Shown: positions 1 through 7,511 of the stretch, piece by piece
How the letters are laid out: the number at the start of each line of letters is the position of its first letter
Position numbering within the stretch: the stretch's first letter is position 1
Source: Pseudomonadota bacterium
GTDB taxonomy: Bacteria; Pseudomonadota; Gammaproteobacteria; Burkholderiales; Rhodocyclaceae
Assembly (NCBI GenBank): GCA_009778425.1
Contig: WRJU01000249.1
Coordinates: 1 to 27,357 of the forward strand
Length of the DNA: 27,357 nucleotides
Direction: 5' to 3'
Made by a program: the position numbers and the translations under genes
Notes under the pieces: model-generated
Seen by the model: the letters and a program-made list of their open reading frames with translations, nothing else
Told to the model about the DNA's origin: nothing
The model's database searches: none

Positions 1-678
1 AGCGTTTGGGTGTCCAGCGCGCGAAGCGCGCGGGGTTGAGCATGTGGTTAGGACGCTTGGCGAAACCTTTCTATCAATAAACTCAATAAGTTATAAAGCT
101 ATTTTTTCTCTACCCCACAAAGAACCCCACAAAGTATTTTCTGTTGTTTCCCTGCCGAAACTGTACCGCCGGATGGCATCGCTTTGCCTGTGACTGTCCC
201 GTACTGGGCAGAGTTTTTTTCGCCTGCGCGAAAATGAGCTTTCCCCGCAAAATTTTATTCGTCCACTGGCGCTGGCGAACACAAGTGATTCCCCTCAAGA
301 GAGCCGGGCAGTCTGTTTTTTTAGCGGCTAAATTTTCCCTATGATCTCCCGTTAGGGCTGCTCCCCGCTCGCCGTCCTGGTGACGCCTTTGCGGTTTCTG
401 TTTCTCAAAACAGTTTTTCAGAAAATGAACTTTGCATTTTGCATGTCAATTAAAATTGATTGACAGTGCAGGATTTTCCTAAATAAAAATTTAGCTAAAT
501 ATTTGATTTTTTTCATAAAATCTTTCAGTTTCACACCGTAATAATTACAAATGAAAGTAACTATTACCCGTATTCGATACGTTATTTTCCTAAATAATCG
601 GTTAAGTTGACGATGCTAATGCCGTAATACATCGGGACGGAGGTTGCCTTTACGTTTTATATTACGAGGAACACGGAA
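1..678. other. AT-rich, mostly non-coding left region with repeats
   Basis: No convincing complete gene is seen here. Positions 17-31 form a GCGCGC/GCGCGC hairpin. On the minus strand an ATG at 41-43 opens a frame running off the left edge (MLNPARFARWTPKR), which could be the start of a neighbouring gene, but only 14 residues are visible. CCCCACAAAG occurs twice in tandem at 113-122 and 125-134. ATTTTCCTAAATAA occurs twice, at 473-486 and 584-597. GTCAAT and ATTGAC form an inverted repeat at 445-450 and 459-464. The base composition is clearly richer in A and T than the genes that follow, as expected of a control region. Confidence 0.6.
445..465. promoter_or_regulatory. Inverted repeat over a TTGACA -35-like box
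   Basis: GTCAAT (445-450) and ATTGAC (459-464) are inverted arms separated by 8 bases. A perfect TTGACA (460-465) overlaps the right arm. The possible -10 around 483-489 is only A-rich and weak. A repressor bound to the inverted repeat would cover the -35 box, so this may be an operator for the gene starting at 679. Confidence 0.35.
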
Positions 679-1440
679 ATGCTGATACCCGACATGAGCA
701 GCTCCATCAAAACCTACTACACCCCCCTTGAAGCATCAGTACGCTTATCCGGGCTGATCCAGTTTGAAGCGGACATCCTGGAGGGCGTGGGCAAAGCACC
801 CTGGCCCGATGTTCAGAAATGCGCCCACTGGCCTGCGCTGTATTTATACCTATGCAGAATTCATGATGCGTTATTGCACCATGAGCTTGCATGCACCAAA
901 GCGGGCATGGTGTATCAGGACGAGCCTCTGCCCCTTGATGACCCGAATCTGGCTATCCGCCACGTCGATCTTCGCAAATGGATACAGAGCTTTTATCCAT
1001 ACGAAGCCCATCCTTTTCTATTTGGCCCGGACTATGTCTCACAAACAATCAGCGAGAGGGCGTTTCAAGTGCTGCGTACAGAACTTGAAGCAAAAGAAAT
1101 AGAACTTGCACGGAGTAAAGAATCGCTTAATCGACTTCAGACAGAGTGCGAGTCCTTATCGCGCCAGTATGGTGAACTTGCTGAAATGCAGAAACTCGGA
1201 GAAGCTGAAAAAGAAGGGTCAAGCCATCGGAGAGTGCTGTCTGATTTGAATATTATTGATTCGTTGCGGTTGTTCTTGCTTGGAGAGCGAATCGTTGGCA
1301 ACCCGCGCACTCCTTTCAAATCAGGCAATGCGCTCATCAACGCCTTGGTCAAGTCATTCCCGCAACGCCCTGGCATGAGCGAGCGTACCCTGCGCGCCAG
1401 GTTCGCCGAGGCTACCAGGTTGGCAAGAGAGAACCGATGA
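679..1440 (+). CDS. Hypothetical protein with central coiled coil
   Basis: I do not recognise this 253-residue protein. The ATG at 679 is preceded by GAGGA at 666-670. The N-terminal half (about 1-125) looks globular and soluble. Residues about 130-180 are rich in E, K, L and R with heptad-like spacing and probably form a coiled coil. The basic C-terminal end (about 185-253, including SERTLRARFAEATRLARE) could contact nucleic acid. No signal peptide or membrane segment is seen. It stands alone, separated by about 380 bases from the alpA-parA operon, with its own upstream control region. A DNA-binding or regulatory role is possible from the coiled coil plus basic tail, but that is inference. 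Confidence 0.75.
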   Translation: MLIPDMSSSIKTYYTPLEASVRLSGLIQFEADILEGVGKAPWPDVQKCAHWPALYLYLCRIHDALLHHELACTKAGMVYQDEPLPLDDPNLAIRHVDLRKWIQSFYPYEAHPFLFGPDYVSQTISERAFQVLRTELEAKEIELARSKESLNRLQTECESLSRQYGELAEMQKLGEAEKEGSSHRRVLSDLNIIDSLRLFLLGERIVGNPRTPFKSGNALINALVKSFPQRPGMSERTLRARFAEATRLARENR

Positions 1441-1652
1441 CGATTCTGTGTGCAGCAACTTCTCTGTTGCACCAGTTCCGACCATCTTGAGTCGCAAGGT
1501 GCCACCTCTGGACTGGTGCACCAAGGCAAATGTTGACTCAATACAACATCACGAATTTTCCACATTTTCACATCATTTCGTTTCAAGGGGTTTTGCATAA
1601 AACACAAAATCGGAACTCCTTGGAACTCATTGAACGCAAATAATCATTCTAT

Positions 1653-1690
1653 TAGTGCAATTACACTGCAATAGCAGTGCAATTGCACTA
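1653..1690. promoter_or_regulatory. 38-bp near-perfect palindrome, probable operator
   Basis: Positions 1653-1690 read as a palindrome centred between 1671 and 1672, with 17 of 19 base pairs complementary; the mismatches are 1663/1680 and 1670/1673. It can also be read as nested sites: outer arms TAGTGCAATT/AATTGCACTA and inner arms CACTGC/GCAGTG. It lies about 40 bases upstream of the predicted promoter of the alpA-parA operon. The symmetry fits a dimeric or tetrameric repressor, or a partition-protein site. Confidence 0.6.
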
Positions 1691-1730
1691 TTTATTTCAA
1701 AAATAAATTTCAAAAAAATTCATTTTTCTC

Positions 1731-1760
1731 TCGACACCTTGCAAATAGGTTGTGTATAAA
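1731..1760 (+). promoter_or_regulatory. Predicted sigma-70 promoter of the alpA-parA operon
   Basis: TCGACA (1731-1736) and TATAAA (1755-1760) each differ by one base from the -35 and -10 consensus and are separated by 18 bases. The upstream 40 bases are almost all A/T, like an UP element. It sits 57 bases before the alpA start. Confidence 0.5.
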
Positions 1761-1817
1761 TTTTTCACCATTCTTGCAAATCCCGTATTGGTACATATTG
1801 TCCACGGAGCCTCAAAA

Positions 1818-2048
1818 ATGAAATCCCTTGTTCAGACGATACCGCCTCAAATCCTGCGCCGCCCGGATGTCCAAGCTCGAACTGGCCTGAAACGCTCGCA
1901 TATTTACTATCTGATGAATAAAAAGCTGTTCCCCGAATCGATCCCCTTGGGTGAGCATGCCGTTGGTTGGGACGCCCAAGAAATCGATGATTGGGTGGAG
2001 GCACGACGCCGTCTCCGTCTGAACCGGCCCAAACGAGGCAAAAAATAA
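1818..2048 (+). CDS. alpA: AlpA-family DNA-binding regulator
   Basis: This 76-residue protein matches the AlpA/MerR-like excisionase fold: RRPDVQARTGLKRSHIYYLM is a winged helix-turn-helix with the usual R-S-x-I-Y recognition helix, followed by FPESIPLG and VGWDAQEIDDWVEARR. Family members regulate integrase, excision or early genes of prophages and ICEs. An in-frame ATG at 1752 overlaps the promoter -10 box, so I use the ATG at 1818, which has GGAGC at 1806-1810. The stop codon TAA shares one base with the parA start (TAATG), so the two are translationally coupled. It is a good candidate to bind the palindrome upstream, though that is not shown. Confidence 0.85.
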   Translation: MKSLVQTIPPQILRRPDVQARTGLKRSHIYYLMNKKLFPESIPLGEHAVGWDAQEIDDWVEARRRLRLNRPKRGKK

Positions 2049-2902
2049 TGGAAACGGTTAGTGTCGTCTCAACAAAAGGCGGAGTTGGCAAAACAACATT
2101 TTGCGCAAACCTCGGAGCCTACCTGGCCGATGCAGGGCTGCGCGTGCTGTTAATCGACCTGGACATTCAGCCCACGCTCTCCTCCTACTTTGCCCTGCGG
2201 TACCGCGCACCTTGCGGCATCTTTGAGTTGTTGGCTCTGAATCAGCAAGACCTTGGGCAACTCGTATCGGAGACATCCATCGAGCGGCTGAAGCTCATTT
2301 ATTCAAACGATGCGCAAGGCCAGCTCAATACAATCTTGCTGCACGCACCGGACGGCAGACTGCGGCTACGCAACCTCGCCCATATTTTTGGGGCGCATTT
2401 CGACGTTGTGTTGCTCGATACCCCAGGCTCGCGCTGTGTATTGCTTGAGGTGGCTGTACTCGCCTCGACGCTCGCCGTCTCGCCCGTCACACCTGAGACC
2501 CTGACGGCGAAGGAATTGAACCGGGGCACGATCCGACTCCTGAATGAACTTGCCGCCTACCAGAATTTGGGCATCCAGCCCCCGGTGCACCGTCTGCTCA
2601 TTAGCCGGATGCCGTCTGTCTCGGCCAATGCCCGCTTGGTACGGGAAACGCTCCGGGTATTGTTCCAGGATGAATCCGTGGCGCGTGTGCTCAATGCCGA
2701 AATACCCGCCATAGAGGCGTTTCAGCGTGCCGCCACGTTGCGCCTGCCTGCGCACCGCATCGAGCGACGCCGCCCGCCGGGGCGCATCGCCCCTTCGGCG
2801 CTGGAATCCATCCATGCAATTGCCTGCGAGTTGTTCCCCCATTGGGGCGAGGCTCTCAATTCTGTTGCCAGCAAGGGCCGAAAGGAAAAACAACATGCAT
2901 AA
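2048..2902 (+). CDS. parA: ParA/Soj-like partition ATPase
   Basis: This 284-residue protein is a deviant-Walker ParA ATPase. Residues 10-17 are KGGVGKTT, followed by LLIDLDIQPTLS (Walker A') and DVVLLDTPGS (Walker B). ParA ATPases move or anchor DNA together with a ParB partner, and in this ICE class Soj-type proteins help keep the excised element. The start at 2048 overlaps the alpA stop. The longer frame from 1991 lies inside alpA and is rejected because METVSVVSTKGG is the normal ParA N-terminus. Its end overlaps the next small gene. No N-terminal helix-turn-helix is present, so it is of the short chromosomal/ICE type. Confidence 0.95.
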   Translation: METVSVVSTKGGVGKTTFCANLGAYLADAGLRVLLIDLDIQPTLSSYFALRYRAPCGIFELLALNQQDLGQLVSETSIERLKLIYSNDAQGQLNTILLHAPDGRLRLRNLAHIFGAHFDVVLLDTPGSRCVLLEVAVLASTLAVSPVTPETLTAKELNRGTIRLLNELAAYQNLGIQPPVHRLLISRMPSVSANARLVRETLRVLFQDESVARVLNAEIPAIEAFQRAATLRLPAHRIERRRPPGRIAPSALESIHAIACELFPHWGEALNSVASKGRKEKQHA

Positions 2903-3080
2903 AGAACGTAAGACGGGCAAGAAGCCCTCGCGTTGGACACGCATCATCGCGCTTGCCCGCTCTGAGGGATGGTCTGTCGTGAAATGTAACGCTGATTGCC
3001 TCGTGCTGCGCAAAACCGGCTGGCCCGTGATTCAGCGCGGCATGCCGGTCAACGGCTCCAGCAGCCTCCAGACCCATTGA
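2895..3080 (+). CDS. Small basic hypothetical protein between parA and parB
   Basis: This 61-residue protein starts at an ATG overlapping the last 8 bases of parA and ends 14 bases before parB. It is basic at the N-terminus (KERKTGKKPSRW), followed by a compact segment GWSVVKCNADCLVLRKTGWP. The pattern is faintly like small HicA-type or other alpha-beta RNA-binding folds, but too weak to name. The tight packing and parA-like codon use support a real gene co-translated with the partition genes. Confidence 0.6.
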   Translation: MHKERKTGKKPSRWTRIIALARSEGWSVVKCNADCLVLRKTGWPVIQRGMPVNGSSSLQTH

Positions 3081-3094
3081 GAGGAAGCGCGCGC

Positions 3095-4756
3095 ATGGCT
3101 CAGATCAACCCAGATCAGATGGCCTCTGCCCTGCTGGCAGAGGGGTTTTCGCAAAATCACCCCGACGTAACATTGCCTAACCCGGCTGCGGTGACGACGA
3201 TGGTGGTCACGCTCGATCAATTGCGACCCTTTGAGTTCAACCCCAGGGTGAGGAAGAACCCGCTCTACGACGAAATCAAAGCCTCCATCCGGGAGCGGGG
3301 GCTGGACATCCCGCCAGGGATTACCCGCCGCCCAGGGCAGGAACACTACATCATCCGCAACGGCGGCAACACGCGGCTCTCCATCCTGCGGGAACTCTGG
3401 GGCGAGACGCGGGAGGAGCGGTTTTTCCGGCTTCAGTGCTGGTTCCACCCCTGGACAGCGCGGGGCGATATTGAGGCGCTCACGGCGCACCTGACCGAAA
3501 ACGAGCTGCGCAGCGGCTTGACCTTCATCGAGCGCTCGCTCGCCGTCCAAAAAGCCCAGCAACTCTACGAAGAACTTGAACCCGGCCAGCCTGCTCAACC
3601 CATGTCGCAAAGCGAACTGGCCCGGCGGCTCAAGGCAGATGGCTACCCGGTGACGCAGCCCCATATCAGCCGCATGCGCGAAGCCATTGCCTTTCTGCTG
3701 CCCGCCATTCCCAACACCCTCTACGCTGGCCTGGGACGCGGCGTGGTCGAAAAGCTCTCTGGACTGCGAAGGGTCGCGCTGCAAGTATGGAGTGCGCATC
3801 GCGCGGAGTTTGCTCAAGAGGCCGATGGTTTCACGTTGCTCTTTCAGGAAGTCCTTTCGGAATTTGATACGGGGCCGGAGAGCTTTGCGCTGGAACGCAT
3901 CCAGGACGAACTGACCGGGCGCATGGCGGACGCACTGGGGCTGCGTTACGAGACCCTTGCCGCCGAACTCTATATCTTTGAGGGCAGCACGCTAAAACCT
4001 GGACAACCCGGCCCGCAGCCCCTCGTTGAGATCAAACCGGCTACGGTTGAAGAACCGCCCCCCGCAAAGTCTTCCGCACGCTTGCCAAAAACAGGCACGA
4101 CGCCCGATTCACCGAAAGACACGCAAACAGATCCCTCATCGACAAGGCAGGATCAGGCAGCGGAGCGGCAAATCCCGGCTGCGCCCGGCCTGGGTAGAAC
4201 AAGCCCAGGCCCGGAACTCACGCAAACCGTGCGGGAACGCCTCTCTGGAGCCGCCCTGGAAAACGAGCCAGCGCAGGCCAAGCCCATCGGCCCAGCCCAT
4301 GCTGGGGGGCTCTACCCAAGTTCGGATTGCTGGCATATCGCCCCCGAACACGATACCCCCAGGTACCTGCGCATCCTGATCGCGCAGTGCGCTCGGGAAA
4401 TCGCGTTTGAGGCGGAGTTGCACGATGCAATCGCCGAAGAGGCGCACGGGATCGGTTTCGCCTGCATGCCTGCCAACGCGGACGGGGGTGATGTTCCCGC
4501 CGTGCTCGCATTGCTGCATGTGTTGAGCGCACCCTATCTGCCCGAACCCCAACCGATTGATGCCGCGTGCCTGATTGATTCCTTGGGGCCTTTGCTCCTG
4601 GGAAGCCAGCAGGGTGTTGGGGGGCAGCCCCAGGGAGATGCCATTTCTCTGACTGATGGCGGGCTGATTACGTTGTTGCGGCTCATCCGGCTGTCTCGCC
4701 GGTTACTGGAATCCGCGCCGGATGACGCAATTGAGGCGCAACCATCTGATGAATAG
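3095..4756 (+). CDS. parB: ParB-family protein, PFGI-1 ICE type
   Basis: This 553-residue protein matches the ICE ParB family (TIGR03764). An N-terminal ParB/sulfiredoxin-like domain (about 35-140) contains LRPFEFNPRV and IIRNGGNTRLSIL. A helix-turn-helix region (about 165-205, MSQSELARRLKADGYPVTQPHISRM, split here by position) follows. The long C-terminal part (about 310-430) is proline- and charge-rich, probably disordered, and ends in a second alpha-helical domain. The start has GAGGAAG at 3081-3087. A frame open further upstream overlaps the preceding gene and is not needed. The protein should bind centromere-like sites and work with ParA. The usual ParB box GERR appears here as GNTR. Confidence 0.9.
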   Translation: MAQINPDQMASALLAEGFSQNHPDVTLPNPAAVTTMVVTLDQLRPFEFNPRVRKNPLYDEIKASIRERGLDIPPGITRRPGQEHYIIRNGGNTRLSILRELWGETREERFFRLQCWFHPWTARGDIEALTAHLTENELRSGLTFIERSLAVQKAQQLYEELEPGQPAQPMSQSELARRLKADGYPVTQPHISRMREAIAFLLPAIPNTLYAGLGRGVVEKLSGLRRVALQVWSAHRAEFAQEADGFTLLFQEVLSEFDTGPESFALERIQDELTGRMADALGLRYETLAAELYIFEGSTLKPGQPGPQPLVEIKPATVEEPPPAKSSARLPKTGTTPDSPKDTQTDPSSTRQDQAAERQIPAAPGLGRTSPGPELTQTVRERLSGAALENEPAQAKPIGPAHAGGLYPSSDCWHIAPEHDTPRYLRILIAQCAREIAFEAELHDAIAEEAHGIGFACMPANADGGDVPAVLALLHVLSAPYLPEPQPIDAACLIDSLGPLLLGSQQGVGGQPQGDAISLTDGGLITLLRLIRLSRRLLESAPDDAIEAQPSDE

Positions 4757-4768
4757 GGAGGGCAGACC

Positions 4769-5338
4769 ATGAACAGAGCGCAATCCCTCAATCTGGCCGT
4801 GATCGCCCAGATGCTCGACGATCTGAGGCAAGGGCAATCGTTCAAAGCCATCAGAATGGGCTTGGAGAAGGCGGATCTGGACACCCTGCGGGACGCGAGC
4901 AATGTGTGCTTTCTTGCTTTTTCTGCCGTGCCGTGGTGTTCAGTCAATATCAACCTTGCGGTCTTTCGCGGTCTGCTGAAAAAGATCGAGCAAGACCAAA
5001 AGGAGGCGGAGGAAACCGAGCGGCTACTTCGGCTCTCGGCCAGCACGAAGCTGCTCGCCCAAAACTATGGGCTGACCAGCCAGGAAATCGCCATGTGGCG
5101 TGGCATTGTCGGCGTCCCCGCCATCCGGGGTCGTCCGCATAACTTGGCGGAAGATGCCTGTGACGACCTGTGGAAGCAGCTCTTGTCGCTCATCGAAGAG
5201 TCCGGTACTGACATTGACGATGAGAGGGCGATGATCGCAATCGTTGCGAACCTGGCTGAGAGTACGCAGCACCCTTTCACGAGCATCTGGCGTCTAGTCC
5301 TTGAGTGGAAAAACGATGGCCTTCTGACCCGCGACTGA
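4769..5338 (+). CDS. DUF2857 family ICE protein
   Basis: This 189-residue protein matches the DUF2857 family that follows parB in PFGI-1/SPI-7-type elements. The diagnostic stretch is in the middle: LRLSASTKLLAQNYGLTSQE, then a short helix and VPAIRGRPHNL. This reads like a helix-turn-helix, so it may regulate transfer genes. The family resembles FlhC-type regulators in some descriptions, which I cannot confirm here. The start has GGGAGGG at 4757-4763 and lies 12 bases after parB, in the same operon. Confidence 0.8.
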   Translation: MNRAQSLNLAVIAQMLDDLRQGQSFKAIRMGLEKADLDTLRDASNVCFLAFSAVPWCSVNINLAVFRGLLKKIEQDQKEAEETERLLRLSASTKLLAQNYGLTSQEIAMWRGIVGVPAIRGRPHNLAEDACDDLWKQLLSLIEESGTDIDDERAMIAIVANLAESTQHPFTSIWRLVLEWKNDGLLTRD

Positions 5339-5359
5339 ACCGACAATAGGTGCAGCAAG

Positions 5360-6607
5360 ATGAACACTTCCCCAAAGACCGTCAGAATCAATGACGGTTT
5401 CTTTTTTGGCGGCAACCGGCACGAGACCGTGCCCCGAGGGTTGCTGACGGATAAGCGTCTCACCCCGCTTGAACGGAACGCCTGGCAGGTCTTCCGGCTC
5501 TTCCTGGATCGGGAGGGCATGGCAAGCGTGCCGACCTACGAGCATCTGCGGGATTACCTCAGCTCGATGCCGGGGGCACGCGCGTCCACCGAAACGGTTT
5601 CCCGCGTGATTACGATCCTGCGCCTCACGCGCTGGCTCACGCTGCTCGAGCGCCGACGCAATACCGACACGGGCAGGATCGTGGGCAACCTCTATGTCCT
5701 GCATGACGAGCCGCTCTCGCCTTTCGAGGCCATCCAGATTGACGCGGCTTACCTGGAACTCGTCTGCAATGCGCTGGAACACGCCTGCAAGGCAGTGCGC
5801 ATCGTGGGACAGAAGGTGTTGGCGGAAATAACGGATGACCCGATGATGCATGGGCGACTATTGCCGGGTCGGCTGCAACACATCATGCAACGGCTCGCGG
5901 GGGAATCGGCACAGAGCCGGAGTTATCCACAGGCCAGCAGGGTTCCCGAATCCGAAGGCGGGCAAAAAACACCTGCTTCGGATTCGAGTCGGCCTCCTTC
6001 GGAATCGTTTGAGCCCACTTCGGAATCCGAAGCAGGCTCAAAACCCGCGCCAGACGTGGCACTTCGGAATCCGAAGGCGGATAGTACAAGTACAGTATTT
6101 AGTATTAGTACAGTACGTACTGAAGAAGGTGACGATTCAGACCCGCGCGCTGGCGCGCGCGAGGCGTTGAGGTTGCCGGAACTGTTCGGGCGGCTGAAGG
6201 GCAGCCAGCAGCAAGCCGTGCTGGCCATGCTCGCTCCGCTTGAAGGTTCAACGCAGCAATCCGTGCTCGACGAATGGGCGGCAAGGTGCCGGGCAAACAG
6301 CCATAAAATCCGCAACCCGGCTGGGTATCTGTGCGGGATCATCAACAAAGCCATCAAGGGGGAATTCACCGCCTGGGCCGCCAGTGAAGAACCGGTACCT
6401 GTGCACCCAGGCACAGGCGTGGGTTCTGCCACTTCGGGTTCCCCCCCCGAAAAAGAGCCATTCCGGCGAGCCGCCCCTGAAACCGTTCAGGCGTGCATGG
6501 AGCGGCTCAGAATGCTTGCCTGCCATTCAGAAGCGGCCCTCCAGCATCGGGGCCGCTCCCACACCGGCGAACAAATCGACGCCACGCAAAAGGGCATTCC
6601 TGGCTGA
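5360..6607 (+). CDS. STY4528-family island replication protein
   Basis: This 415-residue protein belongs to the STY4528 family, annotated as pathogenicity-island or ICE replication proteins. The N-terminal part (about 15-130) has GFFFGGNRHETVPRGLL and LTPLERNAWQVFRLFLD, followed by a winged-helix-like region typical of plasmid Rep proteins. The region about 190-255 is low-complexity (SES/PES/RNPKA). It is encoded by repeated DNA motifs with a DnaA box, described separately. The C-terminal part (about 265-345) contains NPAGYLCGIINKAIKGEF, a helix found at the end of several replication initiators. It follows DUF2857 by 21 bases. The expected role is initiation of element replication after excision, with the origin possibly inside its own gene. 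Confidence 0.8.
   Translation: MNTSPKTVRINDGFFFGGNRHETVPRGLLTDKRLTPLERNAWQVFRLFLDREGMASVPTYEHLRDYLSSMPGARASTETVSRVITILRLTRWLTLLERRRNTDTGRIVGNLYVLHDEPLSPFEAIQIDAAYLELVCNALEHACKAVRIVGQKVLAEITDDPMMHGRLLPGRLQHIMQRLAGESAQSRSYPQASRVPESEGGQKTPASDSSRPPSESFEPTSESEAGSKPAPDVALRNPKADSTSTVFSISTVRTEEGDDSDPRAGAREALRLPELFGRLKGSQQQAVLAMLAPLEGSTQQSVLDEWAARCRANSHKIRNPAGYLCGIINKAIKGEFTAWAASEEPVPVHPGTGVGSATSGSPPEKEPFRRAAPETVQACMERLRMLACHSEAALQHRGRSHTGEQIDATQKGIPG
5923..5931 (+). promoter_or_regulatory. Perfect DnaA box inside the STY4528 gene
   Basis: TTATCCACA matches the strong DnaA-box consensus exactly. It lies 12 bases before the first copy of the repeated motif described at 5943-6076. Confidence 0.6.
5943..6076. 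repeat. Five phased iteron-like repeats (CTTCGGAATCCGAAG)
   Basis: Full near-palindromic copies lie at 6018-6032 and 6062-6076. Partial or variant copies begin at about 5943 (ending CCGAATCCGAAG at 5957), 5976 (CTTCGGATTCG) and 5997 (CTTCGGAATCG). Start-to-start spacings are 33, 21, 21 and 44 bases, close to whole helical turns. The copies are read in different codon frames (SESEAG against LRNPKA), so the DNA sequence rather than the peptide is what is conserved. This is typical of initiator-binding iterons. Confidence 0.6.
6081..6122. other. AT-rich repeat block, candidate DNA-unwinding element
   Basis: AGTACAGTA occurs at 6089-6097 and 6107-6115, with a further AGTACA at 6083-6088, and the block ends in the 12-bp perfect palindrome CAGTACGTACTG (6111-6122). 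It is strikingly A/T-rich for a coding region in this element and directly follows the iteron-like repeats, as an unwinding element would in an origin. Confidence 0.4.
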
Positions 6608-6662
6608 CAGGCACACCTTCTGAAGGGGATGCTTTTCGGGCAATTTGTCCCGGAGATCCACC

Positions 6663-7451
6663 ATGTCCCTTTACGAAGAACCCGTCCAGTTCAACCTCGG
6701 CGTGCTGCGCAGCGAGATAACGCTCAAGCTCCACACTGTCCATGCCTCGCGTATCTGGCGCGGGCGGCCCGAGGCCGAGGGCAGCCCAAGGATCATCGGC
6801 TTGCACCGCTACATCACCATCACGAACCTGATGAAACACGGCTCGGAGTTGGACGACCCTTTTTCCGACTGGTGGATGGTGAGGATCGAGCGGAAGATTG
6901 AAGAAACGAGGCAACAGCTCCAGTCGCTACGCGAGCAGATCCAGCATGTCCTGGATAGTGTGCCCCCCGCACTCTCCCTGGGGGAGAATCTGAACGTCCA
7001 GCCGGTTGAGTTGCCCCTTTACGTCGGTTCCCCTCTCGGCTTTGCAGCGATCCACCTGCTCATGGACTATGACACGCTGGTGAGAAAACTTCTGCTTGCG
7101 CATCACATCGCGGTCATCAAGCGCAGCACCCTGGAATTCATGCTCTCCGAGGCTTCGCACGCGATGCGCAGCCTCTTCGGGATGGCGCATTACTACCGTT
7201 ACTCCGGGGTGAACCGGGGGGACTGCAAGACACAGAATGCCGCTTGGCTCGCGGCAGTGAAGAAATACGGGATGCCGCCGCCCGGTGTCATCACGGGGGA
7301 GGTGCGCTCCAACTTTGCGCCGCAGCTTAGGACATCAAGAGCCGCCAGAGCAGAGGGGATGATCGACAAGGCGGGGGACGAGGGTATCGGCGACGTGGCA
7401 GGCGTACTCGGGGAAGCATGCGGCATAGACAGTGTGCGGGGGGGGGATTGA
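6663..7451 (+). CDS. PFL_4669 family ICE protein (TIGR03761)
   Basis: The open frame encodes 262 residues and matches TIGR03761. It begins MSLYEEPVQFNLGVLRSEI, and has IGLHRYITITN, DDPFSDWW and LPLYVGSPLGFAAIHLLMDYD in the middle, then ARSLFG-like and YRYSGVNRGD segments. The molecular function is unknown; the family sits among replication and processing genes. GGAG at 6652-6655 lies before the ATG at 6663. As written the frame stops at 7449-7451, just after a run of nine G. Shifting by one base in that run opens an acidic tail ending exactly at the start of the next gene, so the intact protein is probably about 20 residues longer. Confidence 0.85.
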   Translation: MSLYEEPVQFNLGVLRSEITLKLHTVHASRIWRGRPEAEGSPRIIGLHRYITITNLMKHGSELDDPFSDWWMVRIERKIEETRQQLQSLREQIQHVLDSVPPALSLGENLNVQPVELPLYVGSPLGFAAIHLLMDYDTLVRKLLLAHHIAVIKRSTLEFMLSEASHAMRSLFGMAHYYRYSGVNRGDCKTQNAAWLAAVKKYGMPPPGVITGEVRSNFAPQLRTSRAARAEGMIDKAGDEGIGDVAGVLGEACGIDSVRGGD

Positions 7452-7511
7452 ATCGGATGAGGAAGCGCCGGAGGACGATCCCCTGTTCGACATTGAGCCG
7501 TTCACGCCATG
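7429..7511 (+). other. Out-of-frame C-terminal tail of the PFL_4669 gene
   Basis: Read in the +1 frame relative to the upstream gene, this segment encodes IESDEEAPEDDPLFDIEPFT plus a final Pro, then TGA at 7509-7511. The frame is closed by TAG at 7426-7428, so the shift must occur between 7429 and 7446, where nine consecutive G lie (7438-7446). The restored stop overlaps the next ATG as ATGA, the same junction type used repeatedly in this element. Confidence 0.6.

Larger units (their letters stand above)
1441..1817. other. Intergenic control region ahead of the alpA operon
   Basis: No gene is supported here. TGCACCAGT (1468-1476) and ACTGGTGCA (1512-1520) form a 9-bp inverted repeat, and the GTGCA core returns in the large palindrome at 1653-1690. 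From about 1690 the sequence is very A/T-rich, up to the promoter at 1731-1760. Confidence 0.6.

Noticed and set aside
1137..1607. Minus-strand open frame of 156 codons over the end of the first gene
   Set aside because: It overlaps a plus-strand gene with a ribosome site and runs into the control region; no recognisable motif.
1991..2047. Upstream start for parA
   Set aside because: The extension overlaps alpA and would put 19 residues before the normal ParA N-terminus; the TAATG junction at 2048 is preferred.
3032..3817. Minus-strand open frame of 261 codons
   Set aside because: It is a shadow of parB, which has clear ParB and helix-turn-helix features.
5943..6122. CRISPR-like array
   Set aside because: The repeats are short, near-palindromic and unevenly spaced inside a coding frame, with no spacers of uniform length and no cas genes.
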